47,134 nt of DNA from an uncultured Eubacteriales bacterium (GCA_902798825.1 CADBYI010000038.1:1-47134), one strand, 5' to 3'. Positions 18,207-26,277 are shown, numbered from the stretch's first letter. The notes: generated from the sequence alone by a model not told the origin. Translations and numbers: made by a program.

Positions 18207-18683
18207 ATGGAATATGACTATCGTGAAGGCATGAAGCTGGCGAACCAGCTGTGTTTTCCCCTGTATGCCGCCGCGCGAAACGTGACCGGCCTCTATGCCC
18301 CCTATCTCAAGGCCCTGGGGCTCACCTATACCCAGTATATCGTGTTCCTGGTGCTGTGGGAGCGGGACGGGGTGTCCGTCACGGAGATCGGCCAGCGGCT
18401 GATGCTGGACAACGGGACCCTTTCGCCCCTGCTGAAAAAGCTGGAGCAGGCCGGGTATATCCTTCGCCGCAGGTCCCCGGAGGACGACCGGGTGGTCCAG
18501 ATCACACTGACGGAGGCGGGCCGGAACTTGCAGCAGAAGGCCCGGGACATCCCGCTGCAGGTGGCCGGCTGCATGGACTTGCCGGCGGAAAAGGCGCAGC
18601 AGCTGTACGATTTGCTGTATGAGCTGTTGAGGAACCAGGGATACGGACAAAACAAAAACCCAGAAAAGGAGACAAAAGCATGA
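18207..18683 (+). CDS. ohrR: MarR-family regulator of the OhrR (organic hydroperoxide) type
   Basis: This 158-residue winged-helix repressor begins [20 protein letters not shown]; the Cys in the motif [12 protein letters not shown] (Cys16) is at the position of the redox-sensing Cys of OhrR. The DNA-binding region follows ([33 protein letters not shown], with the wing [14 protein letters not shown]). In this family, oxidation of that Cys releases the operator. ATG 18207 is preferred over ATG 18186, which would lie only about 7 bases from the predicted transcription start. Its stop overlaps the start of a glutathione peroxidase gene, which fits a peroxide-sensing role. The OhrR assignment rests on the Cys motif and context. 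Confidence 0.85.
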   Translation: MEYDYREGMKLANQLCFPLYAAARNVTGLYAPYLKALGLTYTQYIVFLVLWERDGVSVTEIGQRLMLDNGTLSPLLKKLEQAGYILRRRSPEDDRVVQITLTEAGRNLQQKARDIPLQVAGCMDLPAEKAQQLYDLLYELLRNQGYGQNKNPEKETKA

Positions 18684-19225
18684 AGACGGTGTATGATTTC
18701 ACGGTGAAGGACAGAAAGGGAAACGAGGTGCCCCTCTCCCAGTACAAAGGCAAGGTGCTGCTCGTTGTCAACACCGCCACGGGCTGCGGCTTCACCCCCC
18801 ACTATGAGCCCCTGGAGGCCATGTATACGGAGCTGAAGGATAGGGGCCTTGAGATTTTGGACTTCCCCTGCAACCAGTTCGCCAACCAGGCCCCCGGCAG
18901 CGAGGACGAGATCCACGAGTTCTGCACGGTGAAGTTCGGCGCGGACTTCCCCCAGTTCAAGAAGATCGACGTGAACGGGGAGACCGCCGACCCTCTGTTT
19001 GCGTTTCTGGCCACCGAGAAGCCCTTTGAAGGCTTCGGCAAGGGGCTCAAGAACGAGGCCCTCAACAAGTATGCCGGCATGAACAACAAGCAGTTCGGCG
19101 ACAAGGCCTATATCAAGTGGAACTTCACCAAGTTCCTGGTGGACCGGGAGGGGAAGGTCATCGCCCGGTTCGAGCCCACGAAGGATATGCAGGAAGTGAA
19201 GAACGCCGTCCTGGCGGCCCTGTGA
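18680..19225 (+). CDS. Glutathione peroxidase family protein (Cys type)
   Basis: This 181-residue thioredoxin-fold peroxidase reduces hydroperoxides, in bacteria usually with thioredoxin rather than glutathione as donor. The peroxidatic Cys36 is in NTATGCGFTPHY (a Cys where some Clostridia have selenocysteine). Gln66 of FPCNQFANQAPG and Trp147 of IKWNFTKFLVD complete the catalytic triad. Extra Cys64 and Cys82 could act as resolving residues. The start overlaps the ohrR stop by 4 bp (ATGA), so expression is coupled to the sensor. The length is normal for the family. Confidence 0.93.
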   Translation: MKTVYDFTVKDRKGNEVPLSQYKGKVLLVVNTATGCGFTPHYEPLEAMYTELKDRGLEILDFPCNQFANQAPGSEDEIHEFCTVKFGADFPQFKKIDVNGETADPLFAFLATEKPFEGFGKGLKNEALNKYAGMNNKQFGDKAYIKWNFTKFLVDREGKVIARFEPTKDMQEVKNAVLAAL

Positions 19226-19242
19226 ACAGAGAAGGAACCGTC

Positions 19243-20346
19243 ATGGCGGAAATCTTCGATATCCAACAGTATCTGACGGAGGGCGTGGAGGCCATCGTGA
19301 AGGACGCCCTCCGCGCCACCCTCCGGGACCCCAAGGAGAGCCTGTTCATGGCCCGATTCGCCGCGGCGGCCCGCAAGGCGTCGGAGCGACGGGCGAAGAA
19401 CGAGGCGGCGGGGGTCCACGTCCCCTCCTATCTGATTGCCAGCATCACCTCCAGCTGCAACCTGCACTGCGCAGGCTGCTACTCCCGGGCCAACCACGCA
19501 ACGGAGGACTGCGCCCCCAGCCGCCAGCTCACCGCCGATCAGTGGGAGGACATCTTCCGCCAGGCGGAGGAGCTGGGCGTCAGCTTCATCCTGCTGGCCG
19601 GCGGGGAGCCCCTGCTGCGGTACGACGTGGTGCGCGCCGCCGGGGACCATCCGAACCTGCTCTTCCCCCTGTTCACCAACGGCACCTTCCTGGGCGACAA
19701 GTATTTTCAGCTGCTGGACAAATGCCGCAATCTGATCCCCGTCATCAGCATCGAGGGGGACCGGGACATGACGGACCAGCGCCGGGGCGCCGGGGTCTTT
19801 CAAACGGTGACGGACAACATGGAGCGGCTCCAACGCCAGGGGCTGATCTTCGGCTGCTCCATGACGGTGACGCGGGAGAATCTGGATGAGGTGCTGTCCG
19901 ACGGCTTCGTCAGCGACTTGGCCCGCCGGGGCTGCAAGGCCGCCTTCTACATCGAATTCGTGCCGGTGACCGACGAGGCCAGGGATCTGGCGCCGGGGGA
20001 CGCGGAACGGGAGCGCATCCGGGCGGGCATCGATCGGCTGCGGGCGGAGCATCCCGAGATGGTCTTCGTCTCCTTCCCGGGGGACGAAAAGAGCTCCGGC
20101 GGGTGTCTCGCCGCGGGCCGTGGATTCTTCCACATCAATTCCCACGGCGGCGCCGAGCCCTGCCCCTTCTCCCCCTATTCCGACGTCAACGTGACGAAGA
20201 CCTCCCTGAAGGAGGCCATGAATTCGCCGCTGTTTCGGGCCCTGCGGGACAACGGTCACCTGCTGGAGGACCATGTGGGCGGCTGTGTGCTGTATGAAAA
20301 ACGGGATTTGGTGGAGGCCCTGCTCCAGGGCGGCGGCCGGGCATAG
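19243..20346 (+). CDS. Radical SAM protein, copy 1 (unknown product)
   Basis: This 367-residue radical SAM enzyme has the 4Fe-4S motif CNLHCAGC (Cys72, Cys76, Cys79), the SAM-binding GGEP (120-123), and three further Cys near the C terminus (Cys288, Cys307 in AEPCPFSP, Cys348 in GGCVLYEK). These may hold an auxiliary cluster, as in SPASM-like proteins. A helical N-terminal extension of about 60 residues precedes the core. It begins 17 bp after the glutathione peroxidase stop, so it is likely the third gene of the peroxide operon. A colinear paralogue of identical length lies at 27418-28521 on the other strand. The substrate is unknown. Confidence 0.88.
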   Translation: MAEIFDIQQYLTEGVEAIVKDALRATLRDPKESLFMARFAAAARKASERRAKNEAAGVHVPSYLIASITSSCNLHCAGCYSRANHATEDCAPSRQLTADQWEDIFRQAEELGVSFILLAGGEPLLRYDVVRAAGDHPNLLFPLFTNGTFLGDKYFQLLDKCRNLIPVISIEGDRDMTDQRRGAGVFQTVTDNMERLQRQGLIFGCSMTVTRENLDEVLSDGFVSDLARRGCKAAFYIEFVPVTDEARDLAPGDAERERIRAGIDRLRAEHPEMVFVSFPGDEKSSGGCLAAGRGFFHINSHGGAEPCPFSPYSDVNVTKTSLKEAMNSPLFRALRDNGHLLEDHVGGCVLYEKRDLVEALLQGGGRA

Positions 20347-20358
20347 GGCCCAACCGGA

Positions 20359-21216
20359 TCAGGTCAGATCATAGACCAGATCGAACTGCTCGTACCAGCT
20401 CCGAAGGGTGCCGTCGTTGGCCCAACGGATGAGCTGGCTGTCGATGAGGGACAGAAGGTCCTTCTCCTCGCTGGTGCCGATCACGTGATACTCCACCGTG
20501 CCCAGGGAATACCGGGACAGGGTCATGGCCTTGTCCCGATAGGACAGGGCCACGGACCGGGGCAGGCAGGCCGCGTCCACGGACCCGGCCCGGACCGCCA
20601 CCAGCATATCGTAGTACGCGGCGTAGGAGATGATGACGAGGCCGTTTTCCTCGTCCTGCTGATAGTTGCTCAGCACGCGGTAGGCCGCCGTGTCGTGGAG
20701 GACGGCGATCCGCTTTTCCGCCAAATCGTCCTGGGCCGGTACGGTGTAGCCCATGAGCACGCAGGGGTCCCGATAGAAGGGGGCCTCGGTGGCCAGATAC
20801 CCTTTGCCCGACAGCTTGTCCAGACTCATGATGGCGATGTCGATGTTCCCCTCGCTCATCTGCCACTCCACCGTATGCCGGGTGACGGGCCTATTCTCGC
20901 AGCCGTCGGTGCTGTTGAAGATGACCTGGGACAGGGCGCCGGACAGGGCGGGCTCCAGACCCACGCCGTTTTGGTTCAGGCCGTAGACGTTCTCGTCGAT
21001 GCCCACATGGAGGGTACCCTTCTTGCGGAGCACGTCGATCTCCGCGTTGTTGAGATAGCTGTCCGCCGGCTGGTTGATCAAAACGGCCAGGAACAGGAGC
21101 AGCAGCATCCCCAACAGAAACAGCACCGGGCGCAGCGGCAGCCTCTCCTGCCAGTTGTCGGGCAGGAGCCGCCGCCGGTGTTTTTTTTGTACCTTTTTGT
21201 TGAATTTGGTTTCCAT
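20359..21216 (-). CDS. Membrane-anchored family 3 solute-binding-like protein
   Basis: This 285-residue protein has a basic cytoplasmic N terminus (KKVQKKHRRRLL), one transmembrane segment (PVLFLLGMLLLLFLAVLI, about residues 30-48) and an extracellular domain resembling bacterial amino-acid-binding proteins of family 3 (RKKGTLHVGIDENVYGLN, SEGNIDIAIMSLDKLSGKGY, ATEAPFYRDPCVLMGY, DLAEKRIAVLHDTAAYRVL, GSVDAACLPRSVA). No permease or ATPase gene is adjacent. It could be an orphan receptor or a sensory protein. The ribosome binding site is weak. It is convergent with the radical SAM gene, with only 12 bp between the stops. Confidence 0.78.
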   Translation of the reverse strand: METKFNKKVQKKHRRRLLPDNWQERLPLRPVLFLLGMLLLLFLAVLINQPADSYLNNAEIDVLRKKGTLHVGIDENVYGLNQNGVGLEPALSGALSQVIFNSTDGCENRPVTRHTVEWQMSEGNIDIAIMSLDKLSGKGYLATEAPFYRDPCVLMGYTVPAQDDLAEKRIAVLHDTAAYRVLSNYQQDEENGLVIISYAAYYDMLVAVRAGSVDAACLPRSVALSYRDKAMTLSRYSLGTVEYHVIGTSEEKDLLSLIDSQLIRWANDGTLRSWYEQFDLVYDLT

Positions 21217-21234
21217 GGGGAGGGACGGGTGCCT

Positions 21235-21864
21235 TTATTTTGCGGGCGTCAGCAGGGCCACGCCCATGGGGAAGGGCTCCGCCAGGGCGTCCAGCCGGTG
21301 GACGGGAAGATTCTTGTCCACGGCCTTGAGGAAGGGCTCCTCCGTGGAGATGACGGCGAAGCTGTGGCCCGGGCAGCGATAGTGCATGGGCACGGCCAGC
21401 TTGGGGCTCAGGACCTTCACGGCCTCTGCCGCCGCTTCGCCCGTCAGGGTATAGGTGCCGCCCACGGGGATGAAAAGCAAGTCCGCGCCGGCGCAGGCTT
21501 CGATAAGGGCGGGGGTGGGTGCCTCGCCCAGATCCCCCAGGTGGACCACCTTCAGCCCGTCCGCTTCGAAGACGTAGGCTCGGTTGTGGCCCCGCTTTTT
21601 GCCCTGGACCTCGTCGTGCCAGCAGGGGACGCAGGTGATCTTCACATCCAGAAAGGTCACGTTCTTCTCCGTGTTGACGATCACGTAGTCCCCCTTGACC
21701 TGGCTTAGGTCGCAGTGGTCGTGGTGCTCGTGGGACATGGTGACCACGTGGGCCCTGGCCACCGGGTGAGGCAGGATATCCTGGGCGTAGGGGTCGGTGA
21801 CGATCCGGGTGCCGGCGCTGGTCTCCAGCAGGAAGCTGGCGTGGCCCAAATAGGTGATCTTCAT
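21235..21864 (-). CDS. Metallo-beta-lactamase fold hydrolase
   Basis: This 209-residue protein of the MBL fold has the metal motif HEHHDH at residues 45-50, an early His in YLGHASFLLET, the metal-bridging Asp region VVHLGDLGEAPT and a late PMHYRCPGH. This is the UPF0173/UlaG-like group of metal-dependent hydrolases, whose substrates are mostly unknown. Its ATG overlaps the stop of the upstream 182-residue gene by 4 bp, indicating translational coupling. Confidence 0.88.
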   Translation of the reverse strand: MKITYLGHASFLLETSAGTRIVTDPYAQDILPHPVARAHVVTMSHEHHDHCDLSQVKGDYVIVNTEKNVTFLDVKITCVPCWHDEVQGKKRGHNRAYVFEADGLKVVHLGDLGEAPTPALIEACAGADLLFIPVGGTYTLTGEAAAEAVKVLSPKLAVPMHYRCPGHSFAVISTEEPFLKAVDKNLPVHRLDALAEPFPMGVALLTPAK

Positions 21865-22409
21865 GGTCTTTCTCCTCTCAGTTTGAGTATGGCTGCCGCG
21901 GCGCCGCCGCAGCGGTTTTCCAAGCCGATCCGGTCACAGCCGGCGACCTCGTGGGTCATGGTGAGGGCCAGATGCTCGTCCGCCGCCCGCCAGGACCCCC
22001 GCCGATAGGCCAGATACGCCGCCCACAGGGCCCGGCGCACCGGTTCCGCGTCGGGGCAGGGGGCCATGCCCTTTCGGGCCAGGATGGCCATCCGGTTCTC
22101 CACATAGCTGCCTGTGGGCCGGGTGTTCAGGGCGGCGGCCCAGGCGATGAGCCCGTCGAACCATGCGTCGGAAAGAAAGAACAGCAGCCAGCCGTTCTTC
22201 TCCCGGATCGTCCGCACCTGCTGACAGCCGGGCAGGGCCTGTATCAGCTGCCGGGCCGCCTCCGGTGCGTCGCCCTGGACGAAGGTGCCGAGGGACAGCT
22301 GCCCCTCATCCCGGGGCAGGCGAAAGTCCCGGGCCGATACGGTGGCCCCTGTGACGCTTTCCACCCAGGCGGAGAGGGCCAAGGTCAGTGAAGAAAACAA
22401 ATCTTCCAT
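21861..22409 (-). CDS. Conserved protein of unknown function, possibly ArgRS-derived
   Basis: The 182-residue product is soluble with no signal peptide. Two stretches recall arginyl-tRNA synthetase. NGWLLFFLSDAW is like the end of its N-terminal tRNA-binding domain, and GSYVENRMAILARKG is like its DALR anticodon-binding helix bundle. There is no catalytic HIGH/KMSKS core. This resemblance is my reading by eye and is weak. The gene is coupled (ATGA overlap) to the MBL-fold hydrolase and diverges from spoIIR; its 5' end lies within about 45 bp of the spoIIR promoter. Confidence 0.6.
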   Translation of the reverse strand: MEDLFSSLTLALSAWVESVTGATVSARDFRLPRDEGQLSLGTFVQGDAPEAARQLIQALPGCQQVRTIREKNGWLLFFLSDAWFDGLIAWAAALNTRPTGSYVENRMAILARKGMAPCPDAEPVRRALWAAYLAYRRGSWRAADEHLALTMTHEVAGCDRIGLENRCGGAAAAILKLRGERP

Positions 22410-22450
22410 ACATAGAGCATACCCAAAAACCCCTTTTCCGTCAAGGACGG

Positions 22451-22480
22451 GTTTGGACCCGGCCGGAGCCGGCTATACTG
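22451..22480 (+). promoter_or_regulatory. spoIIR promoter, sigma-F-like
   Basis: GTTTG (22451-22455), a 15 bp spacer, then GGCTATACTG (22471-22480) resembles the Bacillus forespore sigma-F promoters (-35 near GYWTA, -10 beginning GG with A at positions 5 and 7). It contains TATACT, so a sigma-A reading is possible, but no good sigma-A -35 box lies 17 bp upstream. spoIIR is a classical sigma-F gene. Confidence 0.45.
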
Positions 22481-22486
22481 ATGTAC

Positions 22487-23023
22487 ATGAAACGAAGGAT
22501 GCTCATCTTGCTGTCCGCCTGTCTGCTGATGGCACTGCTGCCCCATGGGACCATGCCCGCCGTGAGGTCCGCGGAAGGGGTACTGCGGCTCCATATCCTG
22601 GCCAACAGCGACAACGAAGCCGATCAGGCCCTGAAGCTTCGGGTCCGGGACGCCCTGTTGCCCTTGTTCGAGACCGCCGCCTCCTACGACGACGCCCGGG
22701 CCTTCGTCCTGGATCACGGCGCCGCCCTGCTGAATCGCTGCGAAGGGGTCCTTGCCGCCGCCGGCGCCCCCTATGGGGCCCAGCTCCTTTTGGGCGTCGG
22801 GACATTCCCCGACAGGACCTACGGAGGGGTGCGCTTCCCCGCCGGGGCCTATGACGCCCTGCAGATCGTCCTGGGGGCCGGAGTTGGCCACAACTGGTGG
22901 TGCGTCCTGTTTCCGCCCCTGTGCATCGTCACCCCTGACGGCGGCGCCCCTTCCCCCGGCGAGGGCATCGCCTTTGAGAGCGATATCCTGGCCTTCCTGC
23001 GGCGGCATTTCGGCTCTAAATAG
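22487..23023 (+). CDS. spoIIR: Stage II sporulation protein R
   Basis: SpoIIR is the secreted forespore signal that activates SpoIIGA to process pro-sigma-E in the mother cell. The product has about 178 residues, with an N-terminal signal segment (MKRRMLILLSACLLMALL). The conserved motifs are VLRLHILANSDNEADQALKL, KVRD-like RVRDALL, GVRFPAGAYDALQIVLG and GHNWWCVLFPPLC, which are diagnostic for the family. Start choice is uncertain among ATG 22481, 22487 and 22499; there is no clear ribosome binding site, and the likely promoter lies only a few bases upstream. The gene is good evidence that the organism forms endospores. Confidence 0.92.
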   Translation: MKRRMLILLSACLLMALLPHGTMPAVRSAEGVLRLHILANSDNEADQALKLRVRDALLPLFETAASYDDARAFVLDHGAALLNRCEGVLAAAGAPYGAQLLLGVGTFPDRTYGGVRFPAGAYDALQIVLGAGVGHNWWCVLFPPLCIVTPDGGAPSPGEGIAFESDILAFLRRHFGSK

Positions 23024-23101
23024 CGGGAAAAGGCTTCGCCTGGCGAGACCTGTCCCCAGCGAAACGGCTTGGATTATGAAGGGTATCTGTCTTCGGCTGC
23101 A

Positions 23102-23488
23102 TCACCGCTTCCGGGCGGCAAAGACATAGGCTTCGGCCACCCAGTCCAAAAGCTCTCGGTCGATCTCGTCCGGGTTGCCGACGACGATATGGGTGGTCCA
23201 GCGGCCGGGACGGGGCTCCACGGCGGCCACCCGGGGGGATGCCAGCCGATAGGGCAGCCCCAGGGTAACGGTGATCCAGGGGGTCGGCAGATCCGCCTTT
23301 CGCTTGGCCCGCAAAAGGGATACGCAGGCGAACACCCGGGGGTTCGTGAAGGTGATCTGGGTCTTTTGCACCCGGCAGCTGGCGTCCGGCCAGCGCTCCG
23401 CCACCGCGTCCGCAAAGGCGCGATAGAGGGCATAGGCGCCGGGAACGGCGTCGAAAAACAGGGCTGCGTCCAGGTCCGATTGGGTCAT
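23102..23488 (-). CDS. DUF5655-type conserved protein
   Basis: This 128-residue soluble protein has the core CRVQKTQITFTNPRVFACVSLL, the signature of DUF5655-like proteins. It ends with ELLDWVAEAYVFAARKR. The frame is open further upstream, but ATG 23488 (MTQSDLDAALFF) is chosen because the extension overlaps the preceding gene's coding end and has no family features. It lies 10 bp after the DUF4256 gene, in a minus-strand run of three small conserved genes. The function is unknown. Confidence 0.78.
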   Translation of the reverse strand: MTQSDLDAALFFDAVPGAYALYRAFADAVAERWPDASCRVQKTQITFTNPRVFACVSLLRAKRKADLPTPWITVTLGLPYRLASPRVAAVEPRPGRWTTHIVVGNPDEIDRELLDWVAEAYVFAARKR

Positions 23489-23498
23489 GGCCGCCGCC

Positions 23499-24008
23499 TC
23501 ACGCCAGCTCCAGGGTGCAGCGAAAGCCCCGGACCCCATAATAGGAATCCGCCCCGTTGTGAAAAACGAAGACGGCGCCGTATCGGCGTTCGCAGAAGAG
23601 GGCGCCGCCCAGGGCACGGATATCCTCCGGCGTCAGCACCCAGCTGGAGGTCTTGCGGTCGAAGGGACCGAGGCCCTGCAGATGGCGATATTCGGCCTCG
23701 CTCATGAGGCGCAGACCCCGGCTCGCCGCCTCCTCCATGGCGCTGGAAGGAGGCGCGTTCTTTTTGCGGGCCAGCCGGGCCGGACCGTCGTAGCACAGGC
23801 CGCGGCGGGGCGATTCCTGGGCGCAGTCGCAGATGAGGAGCTTGCCCTCGAAGATCACCACATCCGGTTCGCCGCCGCTTTGCTCCATCCATTCCGCCGC
23901 CCGAAGCCGCGCCTCATTCCCCAGGAGCAGGGCTTCCACCGTTTCCCAGGCGACGCCGGGGTGACGAGCGGGATTCGTTTCAAATCGCGTTTTCAATGAT
24001 TCCAGCAT
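23499..24008 (-). CDS. DUF4256 family protein
   Basis: This 169-residue protein starts at ATG 24008, with GGGAGG about 8 bases upstream on the minus strand. It has the DUF4256 features LLICDCAQESPRRGLCYDGPAR, RKKNAPPSSAMEEAASRGLRLMSE, LGPFDRKTSSWVLTPEDIRALGGALFCERRYG and VFHNGADSYYGVRGFR. The family is widespread and uncharacterised. It sits between the DUF1905 and DUF5655 genes on one strand, probably one transcript from the promoter at 24341-24369. Confidence 0.85.
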   Translation of the reverse strand: MLESLKTRFETNPARHPGVAWETVEALLLGNEARLRAAEWMEQSGGEPDVVIFEGKLLICDCAQESPRRGLCYDGPARLARKKNAPPSSAMEEAASRGLRLMSEAEYRHLQGLGPFDRKTSSWVLTPEDIRALGGALFCERRYGAVFVFHNGADSYYGVRGFRCTLELA

Positions 24009-24028
24009 ACAAAGCACCTCCCAAAGGA

Positions 24029-24307
24029 TTACGTTCGTTCGGTGATGATCACGTGGATGGTGTCGCCCTCCCCCTTGCCGAGGGCGGCGCGGATGGCCTT
24101 CAACACGCCGAGGATATAGCACACGGAGCCGTCCGGGTGCTTAAGGCCCATATTGACGATGCTTCCGTCATAGGGGATGCCGTCGAAGGTGGCGTGGACC
24201 TTCAGGCGGCCCTTGCCCGTTTCCTTCCTGAGGTCCCAGGGAAAGACCACGTATGCCCCGCCGCTATCCTTCAGCTCGTGGAGCGCGGCGTCGTATTCAT
24301 ATCGCAT
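24029..24307 (-). CDS. DUF1905 domain protein
   Basis: This 92-residue protein is a stand-alone DUF1905 domain, a small beta-barrel-like fold (GGAYVVFPWDLRKETGKGRLKVHATFDGIPYDGSIVNMG, then KAIRAALGKGEGDTIHVII). The domain is often fused to YdeI-type proteins; here it is alone. It is the first gene of the minus-strand run that continues with DUF4256 and DUF5655, and a strong promoter lies 34 bp upstream of its ATG. The function is unknown. Confidence 0.85.
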   Translation of the reverse strand: MRYEYDAALHELKDSGGAYVVFPWDLRKETGKGRLKVHATFDGIPYDGSIVNMGLKHPDGSVCYILGVLKAIRAALGKGEGDTIHVIITERT

Positions 24308-24340
24308 AGTTCACCCCTTTTGCGCGTTTCGGTCATCCAT

Positions 24341-24369
24341 ATTATAGTATGAGTCGAGTCCCGGCACAA
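24341..24369 (-). promoter_or_regulatory. Promoter of the DUF1905-DUF4256-DUF5655 run
   Basis: On the minus strand TTGTGC (24364-24369) and a perfect TATAAT (24341-24346) are 17 bp apart. Confidence 0.75.
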
Positions 24370-24424
24370 GCGGCGGTTTTGCCGGGTCCGCGGGCTTTTT
24401 TGGCGGAATCGCCTGTCCTGGTCG

Positions 24425-24453
24425 TTGCCTTTTTCCTCAACGGCTGGTATACT
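24425..24453 (+). promoter_or_regulatory. Promoter of the acetyltransferase-rhodanese pair
   Basis: TTGCCT (24425-24430) and TATACT (24448-24453) are 17 bp apart, with TGG giving an extended -10. Confidence 0.75.
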
Positions 24454-24487
24454 TAAAAACGATCAATACAAGGAGCCGTTGCAACGG

Positions 24488-24958
24488 ATGGATTTCTCCC
24501 CCATAGAGCCCCATCAGGATGCCGCCATGGCCGCCATCGTTCGGGCGGCCCTGAAGGCGCACGGGCTGGATATACCGGGAACGGCGTACTTTGACGAAGC
24601 GCTGGACCATTTGAGCGTCTACTATGACCGGCCCGGCCGGGCCTACTATGTGCTGCTGGAACACGGGGCTGTGACGGGCGGCGTGGGTCTGGCCCAGTTC
24701 GAGGGGCTTCCCGGCTGCTGCGAGCTGCAAAAGCTGTATCTTTCGCCCGCGGCTCAGGGCCGGGGGCTGGGGTACCGCATGATCCGGTTCATCGAGGAGC
24801 GGGCCCGGGCGCTGGGCTACCGGCAGATATATCTGGAAACCCATACCAATCTGCAGGCGGCCATCCACGAATATGAGCGATCCGGCTACCGGCAGATCCC
24901 CCGCCCGGCAGCCGTGGTCCACACCACCATGGATCGGTTTTATATCAAAGAACTGTAG
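24488..24958 (+). CDS. GNAT-family N-acetyltransferase
   Basis: This 156-residue acetyltransferase has motif A LYLSPAAQGRGLGYRMIRFIEERARALGYRQIYLETHTN, including the acetyl-CoA-binding QGRGLG, and the C-terminal AAIHEYERSGYRQIP. The acceptor substrate is unknown. ATG 24488 follows AAGGAG with rather long spacing; a TTG at 24479 is in frame but too close to the ribosome binding site. The frame's upstream extension covers the promoter. It is followed 14 bp later by a rhodanese gene on the same transcript. Confidence 0.87.
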   Translation: MDFSPIEPHQDAAMAAIVRAALKAHGLDIPGTAYFDEALDHLSVYYDRPGRAYYVLLEHGAVTGGVGLAQFEGLPGCCELQKLYLSPAAQGRGLGYRMIRFIEERARALGYRQIYLETHTNLQAAIHEYERSGYRQIPRPAAVVHTTMDRFYIKEL

Positions 24959-24972
24959 CACAGGAGGAGCCC

Positions 24973-25269
24973 ATGCTGTTATTCGGCAACATCAACCGGG
25001 GTCTGGCGGAATATGGCTCCGTCCCGGGCGCGGTCCTGGTGGACGTCCGGGAGGCGGAGGAGTTTGCGGCGGGGCACATCCCCGGGGCGGTGAATCTGCC
25101 GCTTTCAAGGATCGAGACCGTCGCCCTGCCCAAGGACACGCCCCTTTTCCTCTACTGCCTGCGGGGGTCCCGAAGCCTGCGGGCGGTGGGCGTCCTGAAG
25201 CGAATGGGCTACACCAACCTGCGCAGCATCGGCGGGATCAACACGTACAAAGGGGAACTAACCAAATAA
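24973..25269 (+). CDS. Rhodanese-like domain protein
   Basis: This 98-residue single-domain rhodanese has the entry motif VLVDVREAEEFAAGHIPGAVNLPLSRI and the active-site loop YCLRGSRS (Cys62, six-residue loop ending in Arg/Ser). It should carry persulfide sulfur on the Cys. It is preceded by AGGAGGAG and is the second gene after the acetyltransferase; a terminator follows 4 bp after its stop. The sulfur acceptor is unknown. Confidence 0.9.
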   Translation: MLLFGNINRGLAEYGSVPGAVLVDVREAEEFAAGHIPGAVNLPLSRIETVALPKDTPLFLYCLRGSRSLRAVGVLKRMGYTNLRSIGGINTYKGELTK

Positions 25270-25273
25270 AGCC

Positions 25274-25298
25274 GGCCGCCGCAGGGCGGTCTTCTTTT
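25274..25298 (+). terminator. Terminator after the rhodanese gene
   Basis: A GGCCGCC/GGCGGTC stem (7 bp, one wobble) with a 4-base loop, followed by TTCTTTT. Confidence 0.65.
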
Positions 25299-25457
25299 GT
25301 CGACCCCACAAGTATTTCCAACCACATATATTTTCAAATATTCATTCATATAGAACGGTTACTTTGTCGAAAAGAGGGGCATACTGGGGGCACAGAAAGG
25401 AAATGAAATCATGATGACTTGGCATATATTGTTTGGATATATAGACGGAGGCCGGGC

Positions 25458-25934
25458 ATGAGGCCCCGGGTGCGGCTCCGGCGGCTGGGGGCGGTGCTGG
25501 TGCTGCTTTTGGCGGCGCTGCTCCCCCTGGCGGCGGACGCGGCGGCGCTGAAAAAGGGCTCCCGCGGCGACGAGGTGGTGACCCTGCAAAAGAAGCTGAA
25601 GCAGTGGGGGTACTACGACGGGGCTGTGGACGGCGTCTTCGGCACGGCCACCCAGAAGGCGGTACAGTTTTTCCAGCGGAAGAACGGCCTTACGGCGGAC
25701 GGCGTCGTGGGCACCAAGACGGCGGCGGCCCTGGGCATGACCCTGTCCGGCAGCGGTTCATCCGCCGGCGGGGACGGCTCCTCGGACCGCAATGTGCGGC
25801 TGCTGGCGGCCTGCATCTATGGCGAGAGCCGGGGCGAGCCCTATAAGGGCCAGGTGGCCGTGGGCGCGGTGATCCTGAACCGGGTCAAGTCCAGCAAGTT
25901 TCCCAACTCCATCGCGGGCGTCATCTACCAGTAG
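25458..25934 (+). pseudogene. sleB: Spore cortex-lytic enzyme SleB-like, 3' truncated
   Basis: SleB is a germination amidase/lytic transglycosylase that degrades spore cortex. The 158-residue remnant has a signal peptide (LGAVLVLLLAALLPLAADA), a complete peptidoglycan-binding domain (LKKGSRGDEVVTLQKKLKQWGYYDGAVDGVFG, TQKAVQFFQRKNGL) and the first half of the catalytic domain (RLLAACIYGESRGEPYKGQVAVGAVILNRVKSS, with the catalytic Glu in YGESRGEPY). It stops at AGVIYQ, where family members continue with PGAF and roughly 60 more residues. The sequence after the stop shows no relation to SleB, and a TnpV-type element remnant begins there. ATG 25458 follows GGAGG. Confidence 0.85.
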
Positions 25935-26096
25935 ATATACTGTAAAGGGTGGTTTTCCTAACTGCCAAATACGAAATGGCTGCGGCGGGACGGTTGCGGG
26001 ACCAGTCCACAGCAGGCAAAAAGAATTGTAACACAGGCACTATACCACAGTGACGGAAAAAAGAAAAGGGTCTCGATGAAAGAAAGGAGAAAACTT

Positions 26097-26267
26097 ATGA
26101 ACATGACGCGGATCATTCGGAACACAGTCTATCAGGTGAAGGTCTACAACGACCGGCAGGACGACATCTCCATGGAGGACGCCATCCTCCGCCTGATCCT
26201 CAACCAGCCCACCCTTCGACGGGAGCCCCCAGCCCCGACAGCCGCCCTCGAAAAGGCGATCGTCTGA
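26097..26267 (+). CDS. Small protein of unknown function in the TnpV remnant
   Basis: This 56-residue product starts with MNMTRIIRNTVYQVKVYNDRQDD. It begins at ATG 26097, preceded by AAAGGAG at 7 bp, a good ribosome binding site that is the main argument for it being real. It is followed 10 bp later by tnpV, so the two probably form one unit. No family is recognised. The C terminus is Pro-rich. Confidence 0.6.
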   Translation: MNMTRIIRNTVYQVKVYNDRQDDISMEDAILRLILNQPTLRREPPAPTAALEKAIV

Positions 26268-26277
26268 GGGCGCACCT

